Below are positions 36,360 through 44,358 of a stretch of 64,000 nt of DNA, piece by piece. The position numbers and the translations under genes are program-made. Under the pieces are notes generated by a model, which saw only the letters and a program-made list of their open reading frames with translations, had not been told where the DNA came from and did no database searches. The DNA is taken from assembly GCA_963700925.1 (NCBI GenBank), contig OY969553.1:682001-746000 (forward strand). The letters are read 5' to 3'. Each line of letters opens with the position of its first letter. Position 1 is the stretch's first letter. Source of the DNA: CAWJMD01 sp963700925 (GTDB lineage: Bacteria; Actinomycetota; Actinomycetes; Actinomycetales; CAWJMD01).

Positions 36360-37625
36360 CTCAGCAGGGTCCTTTCTGACCGATTCGTCCGATTTCAACG
36401 GCTCCTCCGTGCGGGGCGGCGGCGGCACCGGTACAGCCTGCCCCTTCGGGGGCGGATCGGCCTCCCGGCGACGGCCGAACCGGCCGACACCCCACCCGAC
36501 ACCTCGCCCGACACCACGGCCGACGCCTCGGCCGATTCCGCGACCGAGGCCGAGCGGGCCGAGCGTCAGCGCGATGGCGACCAGGGCCACGGCCAGCCAG
36601 CTGGGCAGCCAGATCCTGAGGGGGATGAAGCCGCCCGAGATGGCGCCGAACGAGAGCACGGCGGTCCAGAGGTACATCACGCCGACCGCCCGCAGGTGTG
36701 AGTGGCCGAGGTCGAGCAGGCGGTGGTGCAGGTGCTGCCGGTCGGCCGCGAACGGCGACTGCCCCGCCTTGACCCGCCGAAGCACGGCGAGCAGCAGGTC
36801 GGCCATCGGCACCACGAGCACGGCCAGCGGCAGCAGCACCGGGAAGAAGGCCGGCACGAGCCGCGCCTCGGACACCACCGCAGGGTCGACCTGACCCGTG
36901 ACGGCGATCGCGGACGCCGCGAGCAGCAGCCCGAGCTGCATCGCGCCGGAGTCACCCATGAAGATGCGCGCCGGGTGGATGTTGTGCGGCAGGAAGCCAA
37001 CGCAGCAACCGACCATCGCGGCGGCGACGACCGCGGCGAGGCTGGAGTAGTCACCGGGGCTGGCCTCGACGGTCAGCATGTACGTGTAGACGAAGAAGGC
37101 ACCGCCAGCGATGGCCATCACGCCCGCGGCGAGACCGTCCAGACCGTCGATGAAGTTGACGGCATTGATCGTCACCACGACGGCGGCGATGGTGAGGAAC
37201 AGGAAGAGGCCACCTGAGCCGACCGTGACGCCGCCCAGCGGCAGCGTGACCAGCTGAACCCCTTGCCAGGCAAGGAGTCCCGCCGCAAGCACCTGTCCCG
37301 CGAGCTTGGTGATCGAGTCGAGGTTCCAGATGTCGTCCAGCGCGCCGATCAGCGCGACGAGCCCGGCGGCCGCGAGGATTCCCCACGGGCCCTGCGAGGA
37401 GTCGAAGATCGGGTCGAAGAACGGAACCGCGTCCGCGACAACGAAACTCGCGACGAGCCCGGCGAACATCGCCAGACCACCGAGGCGTGGTGTCGGCACG
37501 GAGTGAACGTCGCGCTCGCGCAACGGTGTCATCGCCCCCGTGCGCTCCGCGATCCGTCGCGCGACCGGCGTCGCCAGGTAGGTGAACGCCGCGGCGACGA
37601 GCATGACCAGCAGGTAGCCGCTCAT
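36351..37625 (-). CDS. wecA: Undecaprenyl-phosphate N-acetylglucosaminyl-1-phosphate transferase (WecA/TagO-like)
   Basis: This 424-residue polytopic enzyme transfers a sugar 1-phosphate from a UDP-sugar to the lipid carrier, starting a cell-wall polymer such as the arabinogalactan linker or teichoic acid. Diagnostic motifs are DDIWNLDSITKLAGQ (Mg-binding Asp pair), NAVNFIDGLDGLAAGVM, and the cytoplasmic His motif DRQHLHHRLLDLGHS. It has about eleven membrane segments. It ends with a cytoplasmic tail that begins as tandem Gly-Arg-Gly-Val units (residues 359-384), followed by a Pro-rich, charged end. It overlaps sua5 by 4 bp. The M. tuberculosis counterpart is Rv1302. Confidence 0.93.
   Translation of the reverse strand: MSGYLLVMLVAAAFTYLATPVARRIAERTGAMTPLRERDVHSVPTPRLGGLAMFAGLVASFVVADAVPFFDPIFDSSQGPWGILAAAGLVALIGALDDIWNLDSITKLAGQVLAAGLLAWQGVQLVTLPLGGVTVGSGGLFLFLTIAAVVVTINAVNFIDGLDGLAAGVMAIAGGAFFVYTYMLTVEASPGDYSSLAAVVAAAMVGCCVGFLPHNIHPARIFMGDSGAMQLGLLLAASAIAVTGQVDPAVVSEARLVPAFFPVLLPLAVLVVPMADLLLAVLRRVKAGQSPFAADRQHLHHRLLDLGHSHLRAVGVMYLWTAVLSFGAISGGFIPLRIWLPSWLAVALVAIALTLGPLGLGRGIGRGVGRGVGRGVGWGVGRFGRRREADPPPKGQAVPVPPPPRTEEPLKSDESVRKDPAERL
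36474..36551 (-). repeat. Tandem 12-bp units encoding a Gly-Arg-rich tail in WecA
   Basis: Imperfect 12-bp repeats encode G-(V/I)-G-R units, six in a row with small changes. The unit keeps the reading frame, so copy-number change would alter tail length without truncation. The basic tail follows the last membrane helix and could bind membrane lipid or RNA. Confidence 0.75.
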
Positions 37626-38368
37626 CCGCCGCTGTCGGCCTCCTGGGTCGACGTGCTCACTGATTCAGGGGTCTCAGGGTTCTCTGGGGTCTCAGGGTCA
37701 GCGACGCCCACACCGTCCAGCAGGTCCGGGACGACCGCCTGCAGGTCGGCCAGGCTGACCGCACCGGCCCTCACCAGCAGCGGTAGCTCACCGGTCGCGT
37801 CGATGATGCTGGAGGGCAGAGCCGGGCCCTTCTCGGACGGGTGGCCGCCGACGGGGCCGGCCTCGAGGTAGACCTCGACGCCGCTCAGCTGGCTCTGCGC
37901 CCTGGCCGCTGTCATCGCGGGCGGGCGGCCGCTGAGGTTGGCGCTCGACACCGCCAGCGGCCCGGTCGAGCGGAGCAGCTCGAGCGCGATCGGGTGGTCG
38001 GGCATGCGCAGGGCGACCGTGCCGCCGGTTTCGCCGAGGTCCCACGACAGGGACGACTGGGCCCAGACGATCACCGTCAGCCCACCCGGCCAGAACCTCT
38101 CGGTGAGAGCAGCGACGTCGTCGCTGACGTGGGTCGCGAGGGCCGGCAGCACGTCGGCGCCGCTGATCAGGACCGGTGGCGGCATCTGGCGTCCGCGTCC
38201 CTTCGCCTTCAGCAGCCGGGCAACCGCTTCGGGGTCGAACGCATCGGCGGCGATGCCGTAGACGGTGTCCGTCGGCAGCACGACCAGCTCGCCGCGCCCG
38301 ATCGCGGCGGCAGCCAGCTTCAGGCCCTCGTCACGCTGCGCGTCGTCGCGGCAGTCGAACAGCTTCAC
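37622..38368 (-). CDS. L-threonylcarbamoyladenylate synthase (Sua5/YrdC)
   Basis: This 248-residue enzyme makes threonylcarbamoyl-AMP for the t6A modification of ANN-decoding tRNAs. The YrdC fold shows VVLPTDTVYGIAADAFDPEA, the basic pocket KAKGRGRQMPPPVLIS, and SSANLSGRPPAMTAARAQSQL. A low-complexity Pro/Glu/Thr/Ser tail of about 30 residues (PETPENPETPES) ends the protein, and the second Sua5 domain is absent. It overlaps prmC and wecA by 4 bp each. Confidence 0.93.
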   Translation of the reverse strand: MKLFDCRDDAQRDEGLKLAAAAIGRGELVVLPTDTVYGIAADAFDPEAVARLLKAKGRGRQMPPPVLISGADVLPALATHVSDDVAALTERFWPGGLTVIVWAQSSLSWDLGETGGTVALRMPDHPIALELLRSTGPLAVSSANLSGRPPAMTAARAQSQLSGVEVYLEAGPVGGHPSEKGPALPSSIIDATGELPLLVRAGAVSLADLQAVVPDLLDGVGVADPETPENPETPESVSTSTQEADSGG

Positions 38369-39321
38369 GGCTCGCTCCGCTCCCTCACGGGCGCCAGTCT
38401 GTCACCGGCGGCCGAGTGCCGCGTCGCACCACCCGCTGCGGGCTGGTCCCGATGTCGGACGGCCGTCACCCAGCGCGGACGACCGGTCAGGTCACGGTGG
38501 CCCTCGACGCGCTCCCAACCTGTGGCCGCGAGCGTCGCGAGCAGCGCCGCCTGCTGGGTCTCGGCGTGCTCCATCACGACGACTCCCCCGTCGACGAGCA
38601 GCCCGGCCGCACGCGCCAGCACGGCCCGGGGAACGGCGAGACCGTCGGACGAGAGCCCGTAGAGCGCGACCGCCGGGTCGTGGTCGGCGACCTCTGGGTC
38701 CACCGGCACCATGCCGTCGGGGATGTACGGCGGGTTGCACGCCACCACGTCGACAACACCGTCGAGGCTGGTGCCTTCTGTGCCTGCCTTGCCGGAGCCG
38801 TCCCAACGGGTGGCGTCGGCGAGGTGCAGCACGACTCCGGTTCCCGCGAGGTTCCGCTCGGCCCAGGCGTGCGCCTGGCGGTCGACCTCGACGGCGTGCA
38901 CGACGGCACCCGGCACCTCGTCCGCAATCGCGCCCGCGATCGCCCCCGACCCGGTGCACAGGTCGACGACGAGCGGCACGCGGCCGGACGCCGCGATCCG
39001 CCGAACCGCCTCGACGGCCGCGCCGGCGACCTCCTCGGTCTCCGGACGGGGGACGAACACCCCCGGCCCCACTGCGAGGGTCAGCCCGCGGAAGGCAGCC
39101 GTGCCGGTCAGGTGCTGCAAGGGGATGCGACGGGCTCGCTCGCCGACGAGCGCGTCGTACCCGTCGGGGGCCGGCGCTCCGCGCAGGGCAGCCGCCTGGA
39201 GCGCCCCGCGTCCGAGACCGAGAAGGTGCCCGGCGAGCAGCTCGGCGTCGACGCGGGCAGAGGCGATGCCCGCGTCCGCCAGCCGTTTTGTGGCCGACCG
39301 GAGCGCGTCCGCAAGCGTCAT
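38365..39321 (-). CDS. prmC: Peptide chain release factor N5-glutamine methyltransferase
   Basis: This 318-residue SAM-dependent enzyme methylates the GGQ glutamine of release factors. The N-terminal helical domain (LADAGIASARVDAELLAGHL) is followed by the methyltransferase core with LVVDLCTGSGAIAGAIADEV and the catalytic VVACNPPYIPDG. The ATG at 39321 fits the family start. It lies 10 bp after prfA, its substrate, as in most bacteria. Confidence 0.95.
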   Translation of the reverse strand: MTLADALRSATKRLADAGIASARVDAELLAGHLLGLGRGALQAAALRGAPAPDGYDALVGERARRIPLQHLTGTAAFRGLTLAVGPGVFVPRPETEEVAGAAVEAVRRIAASGRVPLVVDLCTGSGAIAGAIADEVPGAVVHAVEVDRQAHAWAERNLAGTGVVLHLADATRWDGSGKAGTEGTSLDGVVDVVACNPPYIPDGMVPVDPEVADHDPAVALYGLSSDGLAVPRAVLARAAGLLVDGGVVVMEHAETQQAALLATLAATGWERVEGHRDLTGRPRWVTAVRHRDQPAAGGATRHSAAGDRLAPVRERSEP

Positions 39322-39331
39322 GGTCGGGCCA

Positions 39332-40408
39332 TCACTGCGAGTCGGCCGCACCGAGCTGGGCCTGCTCGTCGGCTGCGACCGCCGACTCGATCAGCGGGTC
39401 GAGCTCGCCGTCCAGCACCAGGTCGAGGTTGTACGCCTTGAAACCCGTGCGGTGGTCGCTGATGCGGTTCTCGGGGTAGTTGTAGGTGCGGATCCGCATC
39501 GAGCGGTCGACGGTGCTGACCTGCGAGCGGCGTGAGGCGGCAGTCTCGGCGTCGGCCGCATCCTGGGCCGCGGCGTGCAGGCGGGCGCGCAGGATCCGCA
39601 TCGCCTGCTCCCTGTTCTGAAGCTGGCTCTTCTCGTTCTGGCAGGAGGCGACGATGCCGGTGGGCACGTGCGTGATGCGCACGGCCGAGTCGGTCGTGTT
39701 GACCGACTGCCCGCCGGGTCCGGACGACCGGTAGACGTCGATGCGCAGGTCGTTCGGGTCGATCGTCACCTCGACCTCCTCGGCCTCGGGCAGCACCACC
39801 ACGCCGGCGGCCGAGGTGTGGATGCGACCCGCGGACTCCGTGACCGGAACCCGCTGCACGCGGTGCACGCCGCCCTCGTACTTGAGCCGGGCCCAGACAC
39901 CCTCCTCGGGCGGACCCGACGACCGCGTCTTCACCGCGACCGAGATGTCCTTGTAGCCACCCAGGGTGGACTCGGTGGCGTCGAGCACCTCGGTGCTCCA
40001 CCCGCGCCGCTCGGCGTACCGGAGGTACATCCGCAGCAGGTCTGCTGCGAAGAGGGCGGACTCGTCGCCACCCTCACCAGCCTTGACCTGGAGGATGACG
40101 TCGCGGCCGTCGTCGGGGTCGCGCGGCACCAGGAGCTCTCGCAGGCGCTCGACCTCAGCGTCGCGCCGGGCTTCGAGCGCCGGAAGTTCCGCCGCGAACT
40201 CGGTGTCGTCGACCGCCATCTCGGTGGCCGCGTCGACGTCGTCCTGCGCCGCTCGCCAGGCCCGGTGGGCGCTGACGACGCGATCCAGCTCGGCGTAGCG
40301 CCGTCCGAGCACCCGCGCCTTGCCCTGGTTCGTGTGCACCGCCGGGTCGGCCAGCTGCCGCTCCAGGTCGGCGTGCTCGGCGAGGAGCGGCTCGACGACC
40401 TCGAACAC
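39332..40408 (-). CDS. prfA: Peptide chain release factor 1
   Basis: This 358-residue factor ends translation at UAA and UAG codons. It has the codon-recognition PVT motif (RVPVTESAGRIHTSAA) and the catalytic GGQ in RSSGPGGQSVNTTDSA, the target of PrmC. The GTG at 40408 is chosen because AAGGAG lies five bases upstream. An upstream in-frame start would add about 14 unrelated residues. Confidence 0.96.
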   Translation of the reverse strand: MFEVVEPLLAEHADLERQLADPAVHTNQGKARVLGRRYAELDRVVSAHRAWRAAQDDVDAATEMAVDDTEFAAELPALEARRDAEVERLRELLVPRDPDDGRDVILQVKAGEGGDESALFAADLLRMYLRYAERRGWSTEVLDATESTLGGYKDISVAVKTRSSGPPEEGVWARLKYEGGVHRVQRVPVTESAGRIHTSAAGVVVLPEAEEVEVTIDPNDLRIDVYRSSGPGGQSVNTTDSAVRITHVPTGIVASCQNEKSQLQNREQAMRILRARLHAAAQDAADAETAASRRSQVSTVDRSMRIRTYNYPENRISDHRTGFKAYNLDLVLDGELDPLIESAVAADEQAQLGAADSQ

Positions 40409-40469
40409 GGCGACTCCTTCGGACGGTCTCGCTCCCCTCGCGCTAGCCACGTTAACGAGGCGTTCCCCA

Positions 40470-40529
40470 CGTTAACGAGGCTCGCGAGCCTCGTTAACGG
40501 TGCTTTCGCCTCGTTAACGAGGCCAACGG
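40470..40529. repeat. Palindromic repeat, copy 1 (prfA-rpmE gap)
   Basis: It begins with a 30-bp perfect palindrome (40470-40499) whose 15-nt half is CGTTAACGAGGCTCG. It continues through a spacer to a third GTTAACGAGGC at 40513-40523. One more GTTAACGAGG lies just outside at 40451-40460. A second copy of the unit is at 46981-47040, with about 53 of 60 positions identical by eye. Both copies are intergenic. Confidence 0.85.
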
Positions 40530-40541
40530 TTCGAACAGACG

Positions 40542-40578
40542 ACAGCGCCGGACCCTCCCGTGGGAGGACCGGCGCTGT
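40542..40578 (-). terminator. Intrinsic-type terminator after rpmE
   Basis: A 10-bp outer stem (ACAGCGCCGG with CCGGCGCTGT) continues, after a small internal loop, into a 6-bp inner stem (CCTCCC with GGGAGG). It begins 8 bp beyond the rpmE stop on the minus strand. There is no T-run, as is usual in this GC range. It separates rpmE from the prfA-prmC-sua5-wecA group. Confidence 0.8.
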
Positions 40579-40585
40579 TGAGCAG

Positions 40586-40867
40586 CTACTTGCTGTCGGC
40601 GTCGACCTTCTTTTCAGCCTTGGCCTCGGCCTTCTCGTCGGCCACAGGCTGCGCAGCGGCGGCCTTCTTGCCGTAGCGCGCCTGGAAGCGGGCCACGCGG
40701 CCACCGGTGTCGAGGATCTTCTGCTTGCCGGTGTAGAAGGGGTGGCAGGCACTGCACACGTCGGCACTGATGTGGCCGGACTTTGCGGTGCTGCGGGTCG
40801 TGAACGTGGCGCCGCAGGTGCACGTCACCGACGTCTCGACGTACGTGGGGTGGATGTCAGGCTTCAC
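40586..40867 (-). CDS. rpmE: Large ribosomal subunit protein bL31, zinc-binding form
   Basis: This 93-residue protein is the Cys-containing (C+) L31: a CTC pair in SVTCTCGATFTTRSTAKSG and CxxC in ADVCSACHPFYTGKQKILD bind zinc. A C-terminal Ala/Lys/Glu/Asp-rich extension of about 25 residues goes beyond the usual 70. A zinc-free paralogue would be expected elsewhere. It lies between rho and prfA, as in M. tuberculosis. Confidence 0.96.
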   Translation of the reverse strand: MKPDIHPTYVETSVTCTCGATFTTRSTAKSGHISADVCSACHPFYTGKQKILDTGGRVARFQARYGKKAAAAQPVADEKAEAKAEKKVDADSK

Positions 40868-40998
40868 TTCGAGCTCCCTTGTGATGGTCGCCGGGTCGTG
40901 CCCACCCGTGTGGGGACGTGAACCGGAACCGGTGTACGAGTGTGCCAGGGCACTGCCTGAGCACGAAATCGTGCTCTGCTATTCCGTCAGGTGTTGAG

Positions 40999-43116
40999 TC
41001 AGTCGTCCGCGCCGGGCGCCGACGACGTCTTCTGGACCTGCATCAGGAACTCCGCGTTGCTCTTGGTGTCCTTCAGCTTGTTGAGCAGCAGCTCGAGGGA
41101 CTGCTGCGAGTCGAGCGCGGTCAGCACCCGGCGCAGCTTCCACATCACCGAGAGCTCCTCGCGGCCCAGCAGGATCTCCTCACGGCGGGTGCCGGACGGA
41201 TTCACGTCCACCGCCGGGAAGACGCGCTTGTCGGCCAGCGACCGGGAGAGCCGCAGCTCCATGTTCCCGGTGCCCTTGAACTCCTCGAAGATGACCTCGT
41301 CCGCCTTCGACCCGGTCTCGACCAGGGCCGTCGCCAGGATGGTCAGCGAGCCGCCGTTCTCGACGTTGCGTGCGGCGCCGAAGAAGCGCTTCGGCGGGTA
41401 CAGCGCCGACGAGTCGACGCCACCGGAGAGGATGCGGCCGGACGCGGGCGCCGCGATGTTGTAGGCGCGGCCGAGTCGGGTGATCGAGTCGAGCAGCACG
41501 ACGACGTCGTGACCCATCTCGACGAGCCGCTTCGCGCGCTCGATCGCCAGCTCGGCGACGGTCGTGTGGTCGTCGGCCGGACGGTCGAACGTCGAGGCGA
41601 TGACCTCGCCCTTGATCGTCCGCTGCATGTCCGTGACCTCCTCGGGGCGCTCGTCGACGAGCACGACCATGAGGTGGGCCTCGGGGTTGTTGGTGGTGAT
41701 CGCGTTCGCGATCGCCTGCAGCACCAGGGTCTTGCCGGCCTTGGGCGGCGAGACGATCAGGCCTCGCTGACCCTTACCGATCGGCGCGACCAGGTCGATG
41801 ATGCGGGTCGTGTAGATGTTCGGCTCGGTCTCCAGCCGGAGACGCTCCTGCGGGTAGAGCGGCGTGAGCTTGCCGAACTCGATCCGCGCACGTGCCTGCT
41901 CGGGGGTCTGGCCGTTGACCGAGTCGAGACGCACCAGCGCGTTGTACTTGGCGCGCTGGCCCTGCGCGTCGTCCCGTGGCTGGCGGATGGCCCCGATGAC
42001 GGCGTCACCCTTGCGCATGCCGTTCTTCTTGACCTGCGCCAGCGAGACGTAGACGTCGTTCGGCCCGGGCAGGTAACCCGAGGTGCGGACGAACGCGTAG
42101 CTGTCCAGGATGTCGAGGATTCCGGCGACCGGAATCAGGACGTCGTCCTCGCGGAGCTCGGGCTCGTCGCCCATGCCACCCATCGGGTCGTTGCCGCGGC
42201 CGCCACGACGCTTGCGGTCGCGGTAGCGGTTGCGCCGACGACGACCGCCGGGACCCTCGTCGTCCTCGTCGTCGCGCGGGCCGTTGTCGCGGTTCTGGCG
42301 CTGGCCCTGGTTCTGGCCACCGCCCTGGTTCTGGCCACCGCTCTGGTTGTCGCGGTTCGGGCGGTCCTGCCGGTTGCGGTTGCGGTTGCCCTCGCCGTCG
42401 CGGTTCTGGCCGCCCTGGTTCTGGCCGCCCTGGTTCTGGCCGCCCTGGTTCTGGCCGCCCTGGTTCTGGCCGCCCTGGTTCTGGCCGCCCTGGCTCTGGC
42501 CGCCCTCGCGGTTCTGGCCCTCGCGCTGTCCGTCACGGTTCTGGCCGTCGCGCTGTCCGTCACGGTTCTGGCCGTCGCGGTTCTGGCCGTCACGGTTCTG
42601 GCCTTCACGGTTCTGGCCCTCGCGCTGTCCGTCACGGTTCTGGGCATCACGGCTCTGGGCATCACGGCTCTGGGCGTCGCCGACCTGGTCGTTCCGGTCG
42701 TCGCGCGTCGAGGACTCCTGACGGTCGCGGCCGGACTGTCGCTCGCGCCGGCGTCCCTCTCGCTCAGCTCCGGGCTCGGCGTCGCGCTGGGCGTCCGCCT
42801 GACGTGCCGGTGCCTCGGTGGCCGGCTCTGCGGCCTGCGTCTGGACGTGCTGGGGCGCGGCCTGCGCCGCGTCGGACGCGGGCTGGGCTGCTGCGCGCGG
42901 CTGTCGAGCCGCGCGCGTCGGCGCCGAGGCGCCGCCGTTCTGGTGGGCACGGATGGCCTCGAGCAGGTCGCTCTTGCGCATCTTCGAGGTGCCCTTGACG
43001 CCGAGCTCGTTGGCCAGGGCCTGCAGCTGTGGCAGTCGCAGGCCGGACAATGCGCCGGAGGCACCGGGTGTGGTGGCTCCCGCGGCGAGCGCGGCGGTGG
43101 TGGTGGTGTCTGTCAC
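40999..43116 (-). CDS. rho: Transcription termination factor Rho with a large Asn/Gln/Gly/Arg-rich insert
   Basis: This is a 705-residue RNA helicase, against 419 in E. coli. Residues 20-60 are the Rho N domain (LRLPQLQALANELGVKGTSK). Residues 61-315 are a low-complexity insert with (GQNRD)n and six GGQ(N/S)Q units, ending in an Arg cluster. The RNA-binding cold-shock fold follows (about 325-400, SYAFVRTSGYLPGPNDVYVS). Then comes the RecA-type ATPase with Walker A SPPKAGKT at about 456-463, Walker B DVVVLLDSITRLGRAYN, and the Q/R-loop region GGSLTILATALVETGSKADE. The GTG start has AAGGA upstream. A 285-bp gap with no gene separates it from thrB, long enough for its own promoter and auto-regulated leader. 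Confidence 0.96.
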   Translation of the reverse strand: MTDTTTTAALAAGATTPGASGALSGLRLPQLQALANELGVKGTSKMRKSDLLEAIRAHQNGGASAPTRAARQPRAAAQPASDAAQAAPQHVQTQAAEPATEAPARQADAQRDAEPGAEREGRRRERQSGRDRQESSTRDDRNDQVGDAQSRDAQSRDAQNRDGQREGQNREGQNRDGQNRDGQNRDGQRDGQNRDGQREGQNREGGQSQGGQNQGGQNQGGQNQGGQNQGGQNQGGQNRDGEGNRNRNRQDRPNRDNQSGGQNQGGGQNQGQRQNRDNGPRDDEDDEGPGGRRRRNRYRDRKRRGGRGNDPMGGMGDEPELREDDVLIPVAGILDILDSYAFVRTSGYLPGPNDVYVSLAQVKKNGMRKGDAVIGAIRQPRDDAQGQRAKYNALVRLDSVNGQTPEQARARIEFGKLTPLYPQERLRLETEPNIYTTRIIDLVAPIGKGQRGLIVSPPKAGKTLVLQAIANAITTNNPEAHLMVVLVDERPEEVTDMQRTIKGEVIASTFDRPADDHTTVAELAIERAKRLVEMGHDVVVLLDSITRLGRAYNIAAPASGRILSGGVDSSALYPPKRFFGAARNVENGGSLTILATALVETGSKADEVIFEEFKGTGNMELRLSRSLADKRVFPAVDVNPSGTRREEILLGREELSVMWKLRRVLTALDSQQSLELLLNKLKDTKSNAEFLMQVQKTSSAPGADD
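42403..42504 (-). repeat. Tandem 15-bp repeat inside rho (GGQNQ units)
   Basis: Six near-identical 15-bp units encode GGQNQ (one is GGQSQ) at about residues 207-238. Further units of related sequence encoding GQNRD extend to about 42680. Because the unit is a multiple of three, copy-number changes keep the frame. Disordered Asn/Gln/Gly/Arg sequence of this kind favours RNA binding and condensate formation in Rho proteins with similar inserts. Confidence 0.9.
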
Positions 43117-43401
43117 GAAGGATCCTTCCCCCTCGTCAGCGGCTGGTTGGTCACAGCCGGGTGTCCGGCACTCAGGCCGGTGAAGTGGGTGCCGCATCGC
43201 GTCCGGCTACCAGTGCGGAGCACCGAGTGGCGGATCACGTGACGGCTGCTGCCCTCATCCGGGCGGAACTTCCGGCCGACGGCCGGGCGCTGATGCGGGA
43301 GCGTGTTCACCATAACACCGTCCGACCGCCGTCGCTTCCCCTTGCGGGATGGTGGGCATGTCCCGGCCGCGAGCCGCTCCCGGCTGCCGCGGGTTCGGCG
43401 G

Positions 43402-44358
43402 CTACCGGTCCGTGGTCAGCACAGCGCCCGTGGGGTCGATGCCCGGCGCGGACACCGTCCACCCCTCGCCGGTGACCGCCTGCACCCGAGCGAGCACGCC
43501 GGCGGAACGCTGCCCCAGCACCAGCGCCGATGGGCCGGCCCCGGCCACGACGGCGGCGAGGCCCTCCGCGCGCAAGGTCAGCACGAGCGTCGCCGTGGCC
43601 GGCATCGCCGAGGCCCGGTAGGGCTGGTGGAGGCGGTCCTCGGTCGCCGCGAGGAGGAGCTCGGGCCGGCGCGACAGTGCCTCGACCAGCAGCGCCGCCC
43701 GGCCTGCCGTGAAGGCGGCGTCGGCGTGCGGCACCGTGGCGGGAAGCATCGCGCGTGCCCTGGCGGTCGACAGCTCGGTGGCGGGCAGGCACACGACGGG
43801 CTCGAGGTCCGGGTGGGGCTCGATCCGCACCGCCCGGGCGCCGCCGGGCCCGGACCAGCCGACCGTGATCGCACCGAGCAGGGACGCCGACGCGTTGTCG
43901 GGATGGCCCTCGAGGTCGCTGGCGATCTCCAGCGCCGTGAGGTCGTCAAGCAGCTCGGGCCGGGCCAGCAGTCCCCGCGCGGCGACGACACCCGCAACCA
44001 CAGCCGCCGCAGACGAGCCGACCCCACGTCCGTGCGGAACGCCGTTGTGGCAGACGAGCCGCAGCCCGGGCTGGCTGGCACCCACGCGATCGAGCGCTGA
44101 GCGGACGGACCGCACCACCAGGTTCGTCTCACCACGGGCGATCGAGGCCTCGCCCTCGCCGGTCACCTCCGCGACAGCGTCGCCGGCGGTGTCGACAGCC
44201 TCGACCCGCACATCGTCGTAGTAGCCGAGCGCGATGCCGGCGCAGTCGAAGCCGGGCCCGAGGTTCGCGGCCGATCCGGGCACCCGGACTCTGACCGCCG
44301 CCCCGAGGCGAACCTGCGCCGGCTCACCCACCCGGTCGGCCAAGCTAGGGCGAGACAC
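43402..44358 (-). CDS. thrB: Homoserine kinase
   Basis: This 318-residue GHMP kinase phosphorylates homoserine for threonine synthesis. It has VRVRVPGSAANLGPGFDCAG at the N-terminus, the ATP loop VPHGRGVGSSAAAVVAGV, and the C-terminal GHMP motif LAAVVAGAGPSALVL. The GTG start follows the thrC stop directly with no spacing (TGAGTG), so re-initiation is likely. It is the last gene of hom-thrC-thrB. Confidence 0.96.
   Translation of the reverse strand: MSRPSLADRVGEPAQVRLGAAVRVRVPGSAANLGPGFDCAGIALGYYDDVRVEAVDTAGDAVAEVTGEGEASIARGETNLVVRSVRSALDRVGASQPGLRLVCHNGVPHGRGVGSSAAAVVAGVVAARGLLARPELLDDLTALEIASDLEGHPDNASASLLGAITVGWSGPGGARAVRIEPHPDLEPVVCLPATELSTARARAMLPATVPHADAAFTAGRAALLVEALSRRPELLLAATEDRLHQPYRASAMPATATLVLTLRAEGLAAVVAGAGPSALVLGQRSAGVLARVQAVTGEGWTVSAPGIDPTGAVLTTDR

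Noticed and set aside
42403..42680. Repeat array that could be mistaken for CRISPR
   Set aside because: The units are 15 bp without unique spacers, lie in frame inside rho, and encode GGQNQ and GQNRD.
40918..43242. 774-residue plus-strand open frame with long Leu/Val/Ala runs that mimic a membrane protein
   Set aside because: It is the antisense of rho. The hydrophobic runs come from the reverse complement of the Gly/Gln/Asn repeats, not from real membrane helices.
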